Assembly (NCBI GenBank): GCA_027579435.1
Contig: JANBPK010001518.1
Span: forward strand, 1-46,124
Direction: 5' to 3'
Source: Candolleomyces eurysporus
Taxonomy: Eukaryota > Basidiomycota > Agaricomycetes > Agaricales > Psathyrellaceae
DNA length: 46,124 bases
Each line of letters begins with the position of its first letter. The first letter of the stretch is position 1. Of the stretch, positions 32,816-43,698 are shown one piece after another. The notes below the pieces were generated by a model that was given only the letters and a program-made list of their open reading frames with translations, had not been told where the DNA came from and did not search any database. Position numbers and translations under genes: made by a program.

Positions 32816-33442
32816 CTAGGCTTTCACTTCAGTTGCGATGCGATTCAAAGTGTCGAAATCCCCGTCATCAAGCAACTTGGCGATATGTTCATACTGACCC
32901 TCAGGGACCTCGATCTGGTATTGGCGGTTCGACCAGGTAAAGCCCAACACGTTTGGCTGTCGGCACTCCGAGCTGTCGGCGGCGGTCTCAGGACTGGTCT
33001 TCAGTCCGTTCAAGTTCCAGCGGGCGGAGTACCAGTTGCTATAGGTGGATCCATTGTATACGCTTATGCCTATCAAATTAAAGAGAGATATCCCAGTCAG
33101 TAAGTAAATCCAAAGAATAATTGTCCGTGAGGTGGGGAGAGAGTCTGAAGCTAACTCACATCCACTGCCCCCGCTGGAGCCAATTCCGCCAGTTTGCGTC
33201 GTGCAACTCTGGGTTCCATAGGTGGTACCGAACCAGCCCCCCGACATGCTGGAGAACCTGACAGACCAGCCTAAAGAAGAGCTGGTCCACCAGCAGCAGG
33301 TGCCAGCTGGGATGTTGGTACAGCAGCCGTAGGTGCCAAAGCAGCCGCGAGTGCCATAGGTGCAGATATCCGCTGCGTAGGCAGGGTTGGATGTGAAAGC
33401 GAGTGCGGCGAACACAGAGAAGAGGGTAGTGACTAAGTTCAT
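32816..33442 (-). CDS. Small secreted cysteine-rich protein, tandem copy 2
   Basis: The exons 33160-33442 and 32816-33069 (minus) give 178 residues in phase. The signal peptide ends near NPAYA; the mature N-terminal half has DICTYGTRGC, YGCCTN, TCCWW and TQSCTTQTGG, followed after the intron by STYSNWYSARWNLNG and a charged C-terminus DDGDFDTLNRIATEVKA. It is close to copy 3 and less so to copy 1, with the intron at the same codon in all three. A TATA box lies about 77 bases upstream. Function unknown. Confidence 0.8.
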   Translation of the reverse strand: MNLVTTLFSVFAALAFTSNPAYAADICTYGTRGCFGTYGCCTNIPAGTCCWWTSSSLGWSVRFSSMSGGWFGTTYGTQSCTTQTGGIGSSGGSGCELASDSLPTSRTIILWIYLLTGISLFNLIGISVYNGSTYSNWYSARWNLNGLKTSPETAADSSECRQPNVLGFTWSNRQYQIEVPEGQYEHIAKLLDDGDFDTLNRIATEVKA

Positions 33443-33517
33443 GTTGTAGAAGTGATCCTGTGGTTTGATTAGAGACGTTTGGGTTGCCTCTGAGATGTAA
33501 GTACATTATATTGCAGG

Positions 33518-33526
33518 GCTTTTATA
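33518..33526 (-). promoter_or_regulatory. TATA box of secreted-protein copy 2
   Basis: CTATAAAAGC on the minus strand in the same position as in copies 1 and 3. Confidence 0.6.
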
Positions 33527-33539
33527 GGCTCTCTGGTTG

Positions 33540-34339
33540 GACATTGGCCCATTGAAGAATCTTCTGCAAAAGGCGAGGTGCCCCTAGATCGAGATCACCA
33601 ATGCAAAGAAGTTCGGTGCGCATGGAATCAGAGAGAAATCTGTCAATGGAGGATTGACAGAGCTTCGAGCATAACTTGGCATGAGAGAACACGAACTCGG
33701 AAGCGCATGCTCAAAACATCTTCGCTCGAAGGCTTCCTTCCGCTCTTCGCATAGCAGCCAACATGGTAATACCGTCTACCATCGTCTGCAGCAGAAAAAG
33801 CAAGTACATAAAATAATATATGAGCTGCAGCAATGAGGACGTTTGAACTTCCGTCAGCACCGAGCTACAGCGTGTGATGTTGAGGAAACTTGCGAAAGCG
33901 TTCAGTTGGATAGAGAGTGATTACTGCACGACTCCACGGAGCGGTACGTCTTCCGTGGAGAAATAGTAATACTGACGTGACTGATAGTGTGTCAAAGAAG
34001 CTCACCCGGAACTTCCGTGATTTTCAAAACTAAATGTTAGGAACGTAAGATCGGAAGAAGGATGTCGGATTGTCGAACAAAGATAACCACTCCATGCGAC
34101 CCTCGTCTCCGTGTCCTTCGCAAAAGAATGAAAGGGATTAAAATGCAGTTCAATTTGATGAAGAGTTGGCAGACGGGTGAACGGCGAAAGACAGGAGAAC
34201 GAACGAAGAAGACCACCTGACAAGCAGGATGAGCAAGTACTGGGGTCACAGACGGCGGATAAACTAGGGTTCTAGACNAAAAAATGATTCCGTGTCAGTT
34301 TACAGAAGTCAATATGCTGTAAAAACAGGCGATAGACAC
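33540..34339. other. Intergenic of tandem unit 2
   Basis: Upstream region of secreted-protein copy 2, then the flank beyond the HEM14 3' end, collinear with 36680-37400 in unit 3 and less closely with 29680-30448. Contains the N at 34279 before an A run. No gene seen. Confidence 0.45.
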
Positions 34340-35306
34340 ACCAAGATCGCAGGGGATCTAATCTCGCGCAAGCGCCAAGGCGGTAGCTCCATGCTTTCTG
34401 ATAAACTGCGTTGACTCAACGCAGTCTCCGATAGATACTCACTCCTCCGACACCAGCAGCCACAATTTGAAATTGATCCCCAAAGTTGGACGAGAGGCGC
34501 TCTCGCAATTCGAACATCCTTAAAAGATGGTCCGGTAGAAGGGTAGGAATGGAATCCACATTCGAGGGGATGCGCCAGTAAATCGGCGAAGGAAGTCGCG
34601 ATAGATGAACCTACAGCTCCTTGAAGATTCTCTGAATAGACTCCGCTTCAGGGGATGGTGGGTTGGCGTTGATATCCGAAAAGCAAAGGTGCCCGTATTT
34701 GGGGAAGAGGGTAAGGACCTCCAAGCATAACCCTTAATTTCGTAAATCCCGAGTCCGCATCGCCGTTCCCAGTCTTTACTGCGAAGGTTATATCTTGAAT
34801 ACAGAGCACAGGTCAGAACCCCCGGCAGTTGACGATGGGTATTCTTGAGGTTAGAACGTTAACACCTGATTCTCCAAGCCTTGTAAAAAACTTTGAAGAC
34901 CGGCTTCCGGCAGCATGCCTTGTCATGATTGTGGAAGGAATCGCCGAGAGGGCTGTGAAGGAAGGATACAATTTGCCGATTGTGGCCATGGAATCATGAT
35001 CCCGGTAAAGTGCTCAATGGCCCGTCGAGCCGGCAACGACCGACGTTCACACAGCTCCGAGCAGAGCACCGTACTCACCAATTCCAGTACAGACTGTGCG
35101 TTCGGTCGCAACGTTCGAGGACCAGTTTCGAGCAAGACTGTCGCGTTTTGTCCCTTCAACTCAAACCTTCCGCTTCTGACCCATCCACCGAGCTCCTTGT
35201 CTTGCTCGATGAGCGTTATTCTTGATCCCGGGCAGTGACGAGCCAGGTGGAAAGCGGACGACAGCCCACTCAGACCGCCTCCGAGGACAGCAATATGCCT
35301 TGTCAT
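34340..35306 (-). pseudogene. HEM14: HEM14 pseudogene, tandem copy 2
   Basis: Exon 1 (35079-35306, 76 codons) is fully open and nearly identical to the intact gene, with its GTGAGT donor. After it comes a partial repeat of the gene start (about 34915-34990), then a short piece of exon 2 (TGATTCTCCAAGCC) joined directly to exon 3 sequence. Most of exon 2 is deleted and exon 3 carries deletions and stops. No enzyme can be made, although a transcript from the duplicated promoter is possible. Confidence 0.8.
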
Positions 35307-35579
35307 GATTGTTGAAGTGAGTTTGTCGGTCCTTCAATGCTTCCTCATCACAAAGCAGAGAGCTGTCAAGAGGGCTGCGGAGGATACGGGTAGGACAGCA
35401 GAAATTGTTCTGGGCATCGTGGTGGCAATGGAGTAAAGCGTTAGATGGCCTCGAACCGGCGACCACCGGCGTTCACACGCCCCGCAATTCTCAATCTAAG
35501 CGCCCTCGTCAACGGAAACGAGGCCACAGATTGCTTGGATGAATTAACATGTGGATGATACAAACATCCATGTCAAAAA

Positions 35580-35850
35580 GGCGAGTTCTTTATCGTATTC
35601 GCAACTCGGTCAACATTCTAGACACCAGCTCATTCTCTGGCGGCTGAGTCAGGCGACACAACGCAGTTAAAAGCATTGTGCGACTAACACTAGCATATTT
35701 GTTGCAATATATAATAGTGTTGGGGCAACCAGAAAGGATATACAGACAACAGGGCGAAGAAACACAGTCGTACTCGAGTCTGTGAGGTAATAGGAAAGAA
35801 AAGACGACAGGTAACTCAAGCATCGCACTCCCTAAGGGTATGTTACAGGT
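35580..35850 (-). pseudogene. Duplicated 3' fragment of the RhoGEF-kinase gene (unit 2/3)
   Basis: The minus strand reads ILSGCPN (intact gene ILSGRPP) and later LCRLTQPPENE against MLCWTQPPEDR. CTCAAGCATCGCACTCCCTAA matches the exon end at 38550. Frames are interrupted. It is the second copied kinase tail. Confidence 0.65.
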
Positions 35851-35972
35851 TTATTCCCATCGAAGCTGTTTACTATACACACTGCAGAACTCGGAGACTA
35901 GAGAACGAAGCGAACTACATCAAATAAACTCTGGCTATGACTATGACTTACGAGCTATTGCAAAAAAAGCTG

Positions 35973-36593
35973 CTACGCTTTCACCTCGGTCGCGATGCGA
36001 TTCAAAGCGTCGAAATCCCCGTCATCGAGCAACTTGGTGATATGGTCGTACTGACCCTCAGGAACCTCGATTTGGTACTGGCGGTTCGACCAGGTATAGC
36101 CCAAGACGTTTGGCCGTCGGCACTCCGAGCTGGAGGTGGCAGCCTCAGGACTGGTCCTCCGTCCATTCAAGTTCCAGCGGGCGGAATACCAATTGCTATA
36201 GGTGGATCCAGTGTACACGCTTGAGCCTATCGAAATACCAGTCAGCAGGGAAATTCAACGAATAATTGTGCGTGAGGTGGGGAGAGAATGTAAGTCCAAC
36301 TTACATCCACTGCTCGCGCTGGAGCCTATTCCGCTAGTTTGCGTCGTGCAAAACTGGGTCCCATAGGTGGTACCGAACCAGCCCCCCGGCATGTTGGAGA
36401 ACCTGACGGACCAGCCTAAAGAAGAGCTGGACCACGAGCAGCATTCGCCAGCTGGGATGTTGGCGCAGCAGCCGTAGGTGCCACCTTGAAAGCAACTGCG
36501 AGTGCCATAGGTGCAGATGTCTGCCGCGTAGGCAGAGTTGGATATAAAAGCGAATGCAGTAAGCACGGAGAAGAGAGTAGTGGCAAATTGCAT
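35973..36593 (-). CDS. Small secreted cysteine-rich protein, tandem copy 3
   Basis: The exons 36305-36593 and 35973-36226 (minus) give 180 residues. A signal peptide ends near NSAYA; then DICTYGTRSC, YGCCAN, ECCSW and TQFCTTQTSG; the second exon has STYSNWYSARWNLNG and ends NRIATEVKA. Copy 3 lies beside the deleted third HEM14 copy, yet its own frame and splice sites are intact, which suggests selection on the secreted protein rather than on its neighbour. Function unknown. Confidence 0.8.
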
Positions 36594-36656
36594 GCTGTGG
36601 AAGTGAGTGTAGAGTCGTTTGAGTTGCCTCTGCGATGTAATTGCATTTCACGCAGG

Positions 36657-36665
36657 GTTTTTATA
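36657..36665 (-). promoter_or_regulatory. TATA box of secreted-protein copy 3
   Basis: CTATAAAAAC on the minus strand about 70 bases before the ATG, as in copies 1 and 2. Confidence 0.6.
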
Positions 36666-36679
36666 GCGCTCTTTCGTTG

Positions 36680-37429
36680 GACATTGGTCCATTGGTCCAT
36701 CTTCTGCAAAGGGCGAGGTGCCCCTAGATCAAGATCGCCAATGCAAAGGAGTCTGGTACGCATGGATTCAGAAAGAAATCTGTCAATGGAGGATTGGCAG
36801 AGCTTCGGGCACAACTTGGCATGAGAGAACACGGACTCGGAAGGGTATGCTCAAAACCTCGTCGTTCGATGGCTTCCTTCCGTTATGTATAAGCTGCAGC
36901 AATCATGAGAACGTTTGAATAATCAGCATTAAGCCACGGCTAGGAAACTTGCGAATACGTTTTGGATCGAGAGTACTTACTGCGCGACTCCACGGAGCGG
37001 TACGTCTTCCCTGGAAAAATAGTGAGACTGATGCGACTGATAGAGTGTCAAAGAAGCTCATCCGGAGCTTCCATGATTTTCAAAACTAAATGTTAGGAAC
37101 ATAGGCTCGGAAGAAGGATGTCGGGTTGTCGAATGAAGATAGCCACTCTAGGCAACTCTCGCCTCCGCGTGCTTCGCAAAAGAATGAAAAGGATTCAAAT
37201 ACAGTAGAATTCGATGAATAGTTGGCAGACAGGTGAACAGCGAAAGAGAGGAGAACAAACGAAGAAGACCGCCTGACGAGCAGGGTGAGCTTTAATGGGG
37301 TCACGAATGGCGGATAAACCAGGGGTCTAGACAAAAAAAAGATTCCGTGTCAGTTTACAGAAGACAATGTGCTGTAAGTACAGGCGATGGACACACGAAG
37401 ATCACAGGGACCTAATCTCGCGCAAGCAC
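36680..37429. other. Intergenic of tandem unit 3
   Basis: Collinear with 33540-34339 (for example GACTCCACGGAGCGGTACGT at 36986 and 33929). No gene seen. Confidence 0.5.
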
Positions 37430-37980
37430 CAGGGCTACCCCCTTCTGAACAACTGCGTTGACTCACCGCAGTCTCCGGTACTCACTCCTCCTACGCCAGC
37501 AGCCACAATTTGAAATTGGTCTCCAAATTCGGACGAGATGCACTCTCGTAATTTGGAGATCCTTTCAAGGTGGCCCGGTAGATGGGTAGGAATGCAATCC
37601 GAATTCAAGGGGATGCGCAAGTAAATCGGCAAAGGAAGCCGCGGCGAAAGATGAATCCACATTTCCTTGAGTATTCTCTGTATATACTCCGTCTCAGGGG
37701 ATGATGGGTTGGCGTTGATCTCCGAAGAGGAAAGGGGTGCTTAGATTTGAGGGAGAGGGTAAGGACCTCCAACCGTAACGCTTAATTTCGTAAATTCCGA
37801 GTTCGCATCACCGTTCCCAGTCTTTGCTCTGGTATCTTGAGCCGACACAGAGCACAAATAGAGTACTCTCAGCAGCTGACGATGGCTAGCCCCGAGGTGA
37901 GGTTAGAACGTTAACAATTGATTCTCCAAGCCCAGTGGAAACTTCGACGGCCATGCCTTGTTCGAGTCATGATTGTGGAG
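37430..37980 (-). pseudogene. HEM14: HEM14 pseudogene, tandem copy 3
   Basis: Only exon 3 sequence (GCGAAAGATGAATCCAC region, about 37470-37900) and a trace of the exon 2 start remain, joined to a remnant of the gene start (GTCATGATTGTGGAGGTGAG at 37966). Exon 1 and nearly all of exon 2 are gone. It is the most decayed of the three copies. Confidence 0.75.
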
Positions 37981-38246
37981 GTGAGTTCACCGTTTCTTCA
38001 ACGTTTCGTCCTCGTATCAAAGAGGAGAGAGCTGCGAAGGTTGGCCAGCGGAAATTGCTCTGGACATCTTTGTGACCATGAAGTAATTTCAGTAAAGTGC
38101 TCGATGGCCCTCGAGCCGGCAACGACCGACGTTCACATGGTTGCAAACGCTCCAAGCCGCGTCCACGGCTTTCGACTCGAAAAGAGGCAGAGATAAATGA
38201 TACATGATAGATGATACAAGTACGTAGGGTATACATGATGTAAATT

Positions 38247-41200
38247 TCATGACTCTGCCTCAATCATGTCCGCTATCCGATCCGCAATGTCCCTGACGTC
38301 AGGCCTATCCTCTGGCGGCTGCGTCCAACACAACATAATTAATTCCCATTGTCCATCGTTAATAAAGGATAGTGCAGGTCTCCGTGGCTTGTTGCCTTTA
38401 TGAAGTTCGATTACGACTTGCGCATCTGTTGCAATGTAGTGGTAAGGTGGACGGCCGGAAAGGATCTGCGAAAACCAAGCAAGGAACACACGGGTCAAAA
38501 CCTGCAAGGCAACACATAGGAATGAAAGGATCGTTACCTCAAGCATCACGCTCCCCAAGGAATACACGTCGCTTTTGTATGTCACAGGCGGAGGCTTCCA
38601 CTCATCTTCCTCGCTGTCCAGAGCAGAATGCATACCCGCAAATAGAGCTGCGTCTGCCCATCGAACTGCCCCTCCCAATCCTGAAGTGAACGAATCGGGG
38701 GTATGCGAATCAGATTGCATGACTATCGTTGACAGGCCAAAGTCAGAGAGTTGAGCTTTTAGATCAGCGGTCAGGAGGACGTTTGACTGAGAGTGTGTTG
38801 TTAATATCGTCCTAGGGTATGGAGGTAGAGAGAAGTCTTACGCCTGTCAGGTCCCCATGGATGATAGAGCACAAATGGACTACAGATAAAAAATCCCGTC
38901 AGCCTTGTAGAGGTCAGAAGTGGAGAATAGGTCTTACGATATGTAAGCCCTTCTGCTATCTCGTTGATCTAGCATGAGGCGCCGGCACGTCAATACACCG
39001 GCTGGGTAAGCTAAAATCGCTACTCACAATTCGTAACCGCTCCTGAATAGAAAGGATGTCCCCACACCGTTCCAAATACTTAGAAACACTTCCGTTTTCC
39101 ATCCAGGGACAAATCATAGAAATGCAAGGCCCAAAATCGTTGACTGTGCCATACAGAGGAAGAACATGAGGATGGGTCAACTGTTTCCAGACCCGTAGTT
39201 CGTGGTGTATTCGCTAAAAAACCAACATACACATAAGCCGACGACGTCAAATTTGAAGAGAAGGAGAAAGACCTACGCTTATCATTTTCGCGGTTTTTTC
39301 CGCATCGCCAGTAGTGTTCCTCAGCACCTTCACCGCCACCTTCACTTCCGCACCGCCTTTGTTCCACACCGCCTTCCAAACATCCGAATGTCCTCCATGA
39401 GCAATCGGATAATGCCCCTGCTTGACAACACTCCCAGTCAAATCCGGAAGTGACGTCCTCTCATCTTCAAGCCTACCATTAAGCGACATTGGAGTACCAT
39501 TCGGTACAGACAATGTGCCATATTTGGGGGTATCAATGTCCAGCATAAGATCATCCCTGGTAAACGCAGAGCTTAGAGGACTTTTAGCTGAGCGATGCCG
39601 AGTATGCGTCCGCCTGTTCTTGCTTTCTTTCGAATGCAAACGACGGTGGCTATTTCGTCCATCGACAGATTTCCCCGAGTTCCCATTGAAAAGACCAGGG
39701 AGAAGAGTAGCGCTGAGGACTGAGGCCGTATCTTCGACCTCCAACTGGTCGACCAAGGACGAACTTTCAGAGCGTGGTCCTTTCCTGCCAATGAGGCTCC
39801 ATGGGCGTGCGCTTGACTTGCGGCGTTCGTACATCTTCTCGTCGCCAGTTAGAATTAGCGAGATANCCCGTGTGCAGGCTTTCATCGTCTTCCTCCTCGC
39901 GGTGGGGTATTGAAGTTGATCGGAGGATGCGTTCGACAAATGGTTCGAACCCTGATACCCATTGCGAATATTGCATGGGCATCATTGGGTAGAACTCTAA
40001 TGTCCCCTCCACGTCCATGTTATCCACCCAATTTAACTCGAAGTAAGCTGGAATCAAACACCTTCAACATACATTTCCGAGAGAAGAACCCGAGATACCT
40101 ACCTTCGTCGATGCAGTGTAAAGTTCTGATGTTCTTGGTCGGAATCGCATGAACCAAAGTCAACGCACATAGCTGCGACAGCGCACACCCAAGCTCCCAA
40201 GGCTTGATTGGATATCTGGTCGACGAGTCATACCCGACACTAATATTATCGCTCGCGTTTCGTTCCCGACAGCAGAAAAGCATAGTCTGGAACAGGAAAA
40301 CGGAATGATGAGTACCCGTAATGGGATCAATCATCAACCTGTCGTCCAGTATCGCATTCCCCAGCCCGTCCATGTTAAGGCTCTTCAGAGCGCCCAGGCG
40401 AGGAGGGAGGTGCCGTGAAGCCCACATCGTGCGTAGCTCGCTCCCGACTTCGTTGATGGTCTCTGAGAGCTGAAACATTTCGAACGTCATTCGGCACAGG
40501 GAATCGTAGGAGGCTGGGGCTGTGGGGGGTGTTACGTCGAGAATAGCCTGTGGAGCTCTTAATCAGCTCAGCCTCGGGGACTGTGGGCTTCGAAACACTG
40601 CATACCTGGAGGAAAGTGTGGTATTCTGAGGTTCGTGTGAGGATGAGGGATAGATGTCGGAGGATTATTTGCGCTTCTTCTCGATATTGAGGCTAGGAAA
40701 TGAGCATTAGTACTGTGATTCGAATGGATTACTATTAAGGGGCTTACATTGCTTTTTGCAAGGCCTTCAAGGAACGTAGTGAATGGCAGGTAATTGGCAC
40801 ACAGTGCTCGATAGGAGGTTATAACATTTGCCCTGAATTGGTTACTCTTCGGGATGGTTAGCCTACGAGTAGAGATGAATGTGCTCAATGGTACGCACTG
40901 TGAACGAGAAAACCTCATCCCACTGTTCATCTGCCGATGCAGAAACGGCGGACAAAGCTTGAATGACCAGGTTGTGGTAAGGAATGAGTCGAGAGCAGGT
41001 CACGATGAAGGCTTCAAGCGATGGCTCTGTGATATTTGCTTGCTCATAAAGTCTGGAAGCTGCGTCCTTGAAATAATAACCGTCAATTATATTCAGAACA
41101 AAAGACTACTTGAATGGGACTCACAGCGACATCCGCGAGCCTCGAAACATGCACTCGCTCCCCTCCCACCAACTGCTGAAGAAGACTCGTGCGCCGGGCG

Positions 41201-41864
41201 GTCGCTCCATGCGGAACAACAAATAAACCAGGATACGAATCTTGGAGCGCAACCAACACTCTCTTCACCGTTCGCAGGACCTTAACAGCAACACGTCTAT
41301 ACGTTAAACCAATGGGCCGTACTAAAGCAGCGCACTCACCCTCGTATACCCATTCAACGCCCCATTCAAAAAATCCTCCACCCGAATGACCTCGCTATAC
41401 GGCAACCATCCTTGCGTTTGAAGCGTGTTGACTCGCTGAATAAAGCTGTCGATGTATGGTCTCCGCTCTTCGATCGTCAGATCAAAGCTGAATTCTTCCG
41501 GGTACACAAGCAGGTCCCGGGGTGTTGGCGAGCCTAACAGCTCAAGGAGTGTACACAAGGGTGCACCAAAGGACATACAGTCCCACAGTCGGACCAGCGA
41601 CGAATCGAATCTCCTTGGAACATTATCGCGTGTGTATTGAAGCCATATACGAAATTCGAAGATCAGCTGAAGGCGGGAGATCGTTTGGAAGGTCTCGAGG
41701 CGGAGCTGGTCAGTCGCCCCTTTGGGTGGTTGGAGGAGGGTCGTCATCGCCGTTGTCTTCTCGTCGTCCTCTTCGTCGACATCAGGCGCTTAGAACAAAT
41801 TTAGTGGGGAAAGACAAGGCATTTGTCTTCTTGTTCTACCAGGGGGTTTGGTGATCCGGTCCAT
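38247..41864 (-). CDS. Cdc24-like RhoGEF fused to a protein kinase
   Basis: Thirteen exons in phase (41840-41864, 41340-41788, 41125-41280, 40899-41066, 40748-40846, 40606-40692, 40103-40547, 39277-40047, 39028-39213, 38938-38968, 38842-38879, 38538-38786, 38247-38465) give about 973 residues if the N at 39866 is dropped. In order: a Cdc24-type calponin-like domain (SLVRLWDCMSFGAPLC), a DH domain (VLRTVKRVLVAL to YLPFTTFLEGLAKSN), a PH domain (AILDDRLMI, HSVFLFQTMLFCCRE, FELNWVD), a Ser-rich linker and a complete kinase (VAVKVL, HGDLTGSN, DFGLS, SDVYSLGSVMLE). DH-PH proteins exchange nucleotide on Cdc42/Rac. Cdc24 normally ends in PB1, absent here. The PH-linker-kinase join lies inside one exon. 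Confidence 0.75.
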
Positions 41865-42041
41865 AAGGAAACTTTGGATTATGACAAGGCGTGTACAGCC
41901 TGCAGGCAGGCATAATTGATGGGCGCTGATGCTTTATCACGGCCTGTGCGTTCTGCCACCATTATCTCTGGAGGTAAGGCTATTTTGAGCTCGGACGCTG
42001 ACGCTGTGCTCACGGTTGACGACTGACGACGAACAGAAAGG
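41865..42041. promoter_or_regulatory. Short divergent promoter region
   Basis: Only 177 bases separate the ATG of the RhoGEF-kinase gene (minus) from that of the F-box gene (plus), so the two probably share a bidirectional promoter. No clear TATA box is seen. Confidence 0.4.
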
Positions 42042-43360
42042 ATGACCGATCCCCTTCCAGTGGAAATCCTCCAGACCATCTTCGAATACGTCCAGCAGCA
42101 TGGAGAGCCCCTCTTGCCATGGTCCCTCACATGCCCAACCTTCCACCACTTGGCCCAGGTCTCGCTTTTCCGCACCATACGCTTGTATTCTTGCAGTAGA
42201 GCAGAGTCTCTGGAAGGCATCCTGCTCAAGTCCCCTTCAATTCTGCCGCATGTCAAGCAAGTGTTCGTTATACACGGACACCACGAGGACATCGCCCGGG
42301 GGAGGAGTCTCTTGCACCACTCTTCCCTCGCACTTTTACTCCGGATGCTCCATGACGAGGGATACATAGAGGAGCTGGAAGTGAGCTGGTTCACACCTTC
42401 TGGCCGACCGCGTTGGGTCAAATTGTCTTGGGAATATGATTTCTCCACCGATATACGACAAGCCCTACAGGACCTTATCCGTCGCGGGTCGTTGAAGACA
42501 CTTCATTTGGAGTCTATTCACGACATACCTGCTGCAGAAACATTCGACTTGTCCACTCTTAAGGAATTATCTCTCCATAATGTTGTGGTCGACTCTAGAG
42601 ATAAGCTATCAGGGCAGGAACCCACCACGCCATCCAACCTTGAAATTATCCAAGTCTCCGGGAACGGCGCCTCGTTGTTCATGCAATGGCTTAGAACGCA
42701 TTACCAGACTCCCAGCTTGAAGAGGATTTCGATATCCATCCCCCTTCAGCCAGACGACACCATTGCAGGCCTCGACGAAATTGCTGCGGTAAATGAACCT
42801 ATCATGGACAACTGGGAAAGCCTCGAGCAAATAGATATTTATTCTAACCGCGGTACGTCGTGCCGCTTAACTTACATCATTCACGAACTATAGACTGATT
42901 CGCGTTGGTTGCTATAGCTGATTCCCTCGACCCAGGGTTCACCGACCTAAACCTATCCCGGCACCTCAAGCTGAAAATCCTCGCAAAGAGGGTCGATTAC
43001 TATTGCGATACAGACTACGCACACCTCCCTCCCCCAAGCCCGTCTCTCGTCGACCTCGTTTCAACCATCGACCCAGAGTCAACGGTTCAGATCAGGCTGA
43101 CATTATACGCCCACTTCCTCTCCCTCTCGTCCTTCGGCTCCTTAGCTGGGATCGACTTGACCCCTCTGGCTGATGTGCTGGAGGAAAAGAGGGCGGTGTC
43201 GCTCCATATATGGGTGTGCTCGAACTGGCATATGAGGACTGCCTCTATCAAGGCGCTGTTGGAGAACCAGCTTGAGAGTTTGCAGCGGCAGGGGAGGTTG
43301 AGGGTCCGGACGACTGATGTCATTGGGGATGCGAGGTTTTGGGAGGTTGACTTGCGCTGA
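42042..43360 (+). CDS. F-box protein
   Basis: The exons 42042-42852 and 42918-43360, with a 65-nt intron (GTACGT...CTATAG), give 417 residues in phase. Residues 3-45 form an F-box (LPVEILQTIFEYV, WSLTCPTFHHLAQ, LFRTIRLYS), the Skp1-binding part of SCF ubiquitin ligases. The remainder has leucine-rich, LRR-like segments (LKTLHLESI, LKELSLHNVVV) typical of the large Agaricomycete F-box family, and would choose the substrate. The target is unknown. The final exon has a conserved end (RLRVRTTDV, FWEVDLR). Confidence 0.8.
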
Positions 43361-43698
43361 AACGACATTAATATTTATAGAGACTTTTCTTGTAATCATT
43401 TATTAGAGAGGACATCCATAGACTCCTTATTGTACTTCGAATTTGTGGAAATGGAAACTTGAATGAAAGAGGGTACAAGGGGAAGCACTGGCAAACAAGC
43501 CATCACAACGCGTCCGCGATGCATCATCAAACTGCGTGGCTCACCCTTTGACCGGTACGGCCAACTTCTCATGCCTCTGGATTCCGGAAACATTTCATGA
43601 TTAATAACGACATCCCGTACGTCACAGCATCGCTCTCCTTCCCTCCACTAACTCCAAGAATACAGGTGGATTATAGCTACATAATACCGTAATTAACC
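43361..43698. other. Intergenic after F-box gene
   Basis: 338 bases with the F-box 3' UTR and the upstream region of the next gene. A minus-strand 65-codon frame is not supported. Nothing else seen. Confidence 0.4.
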
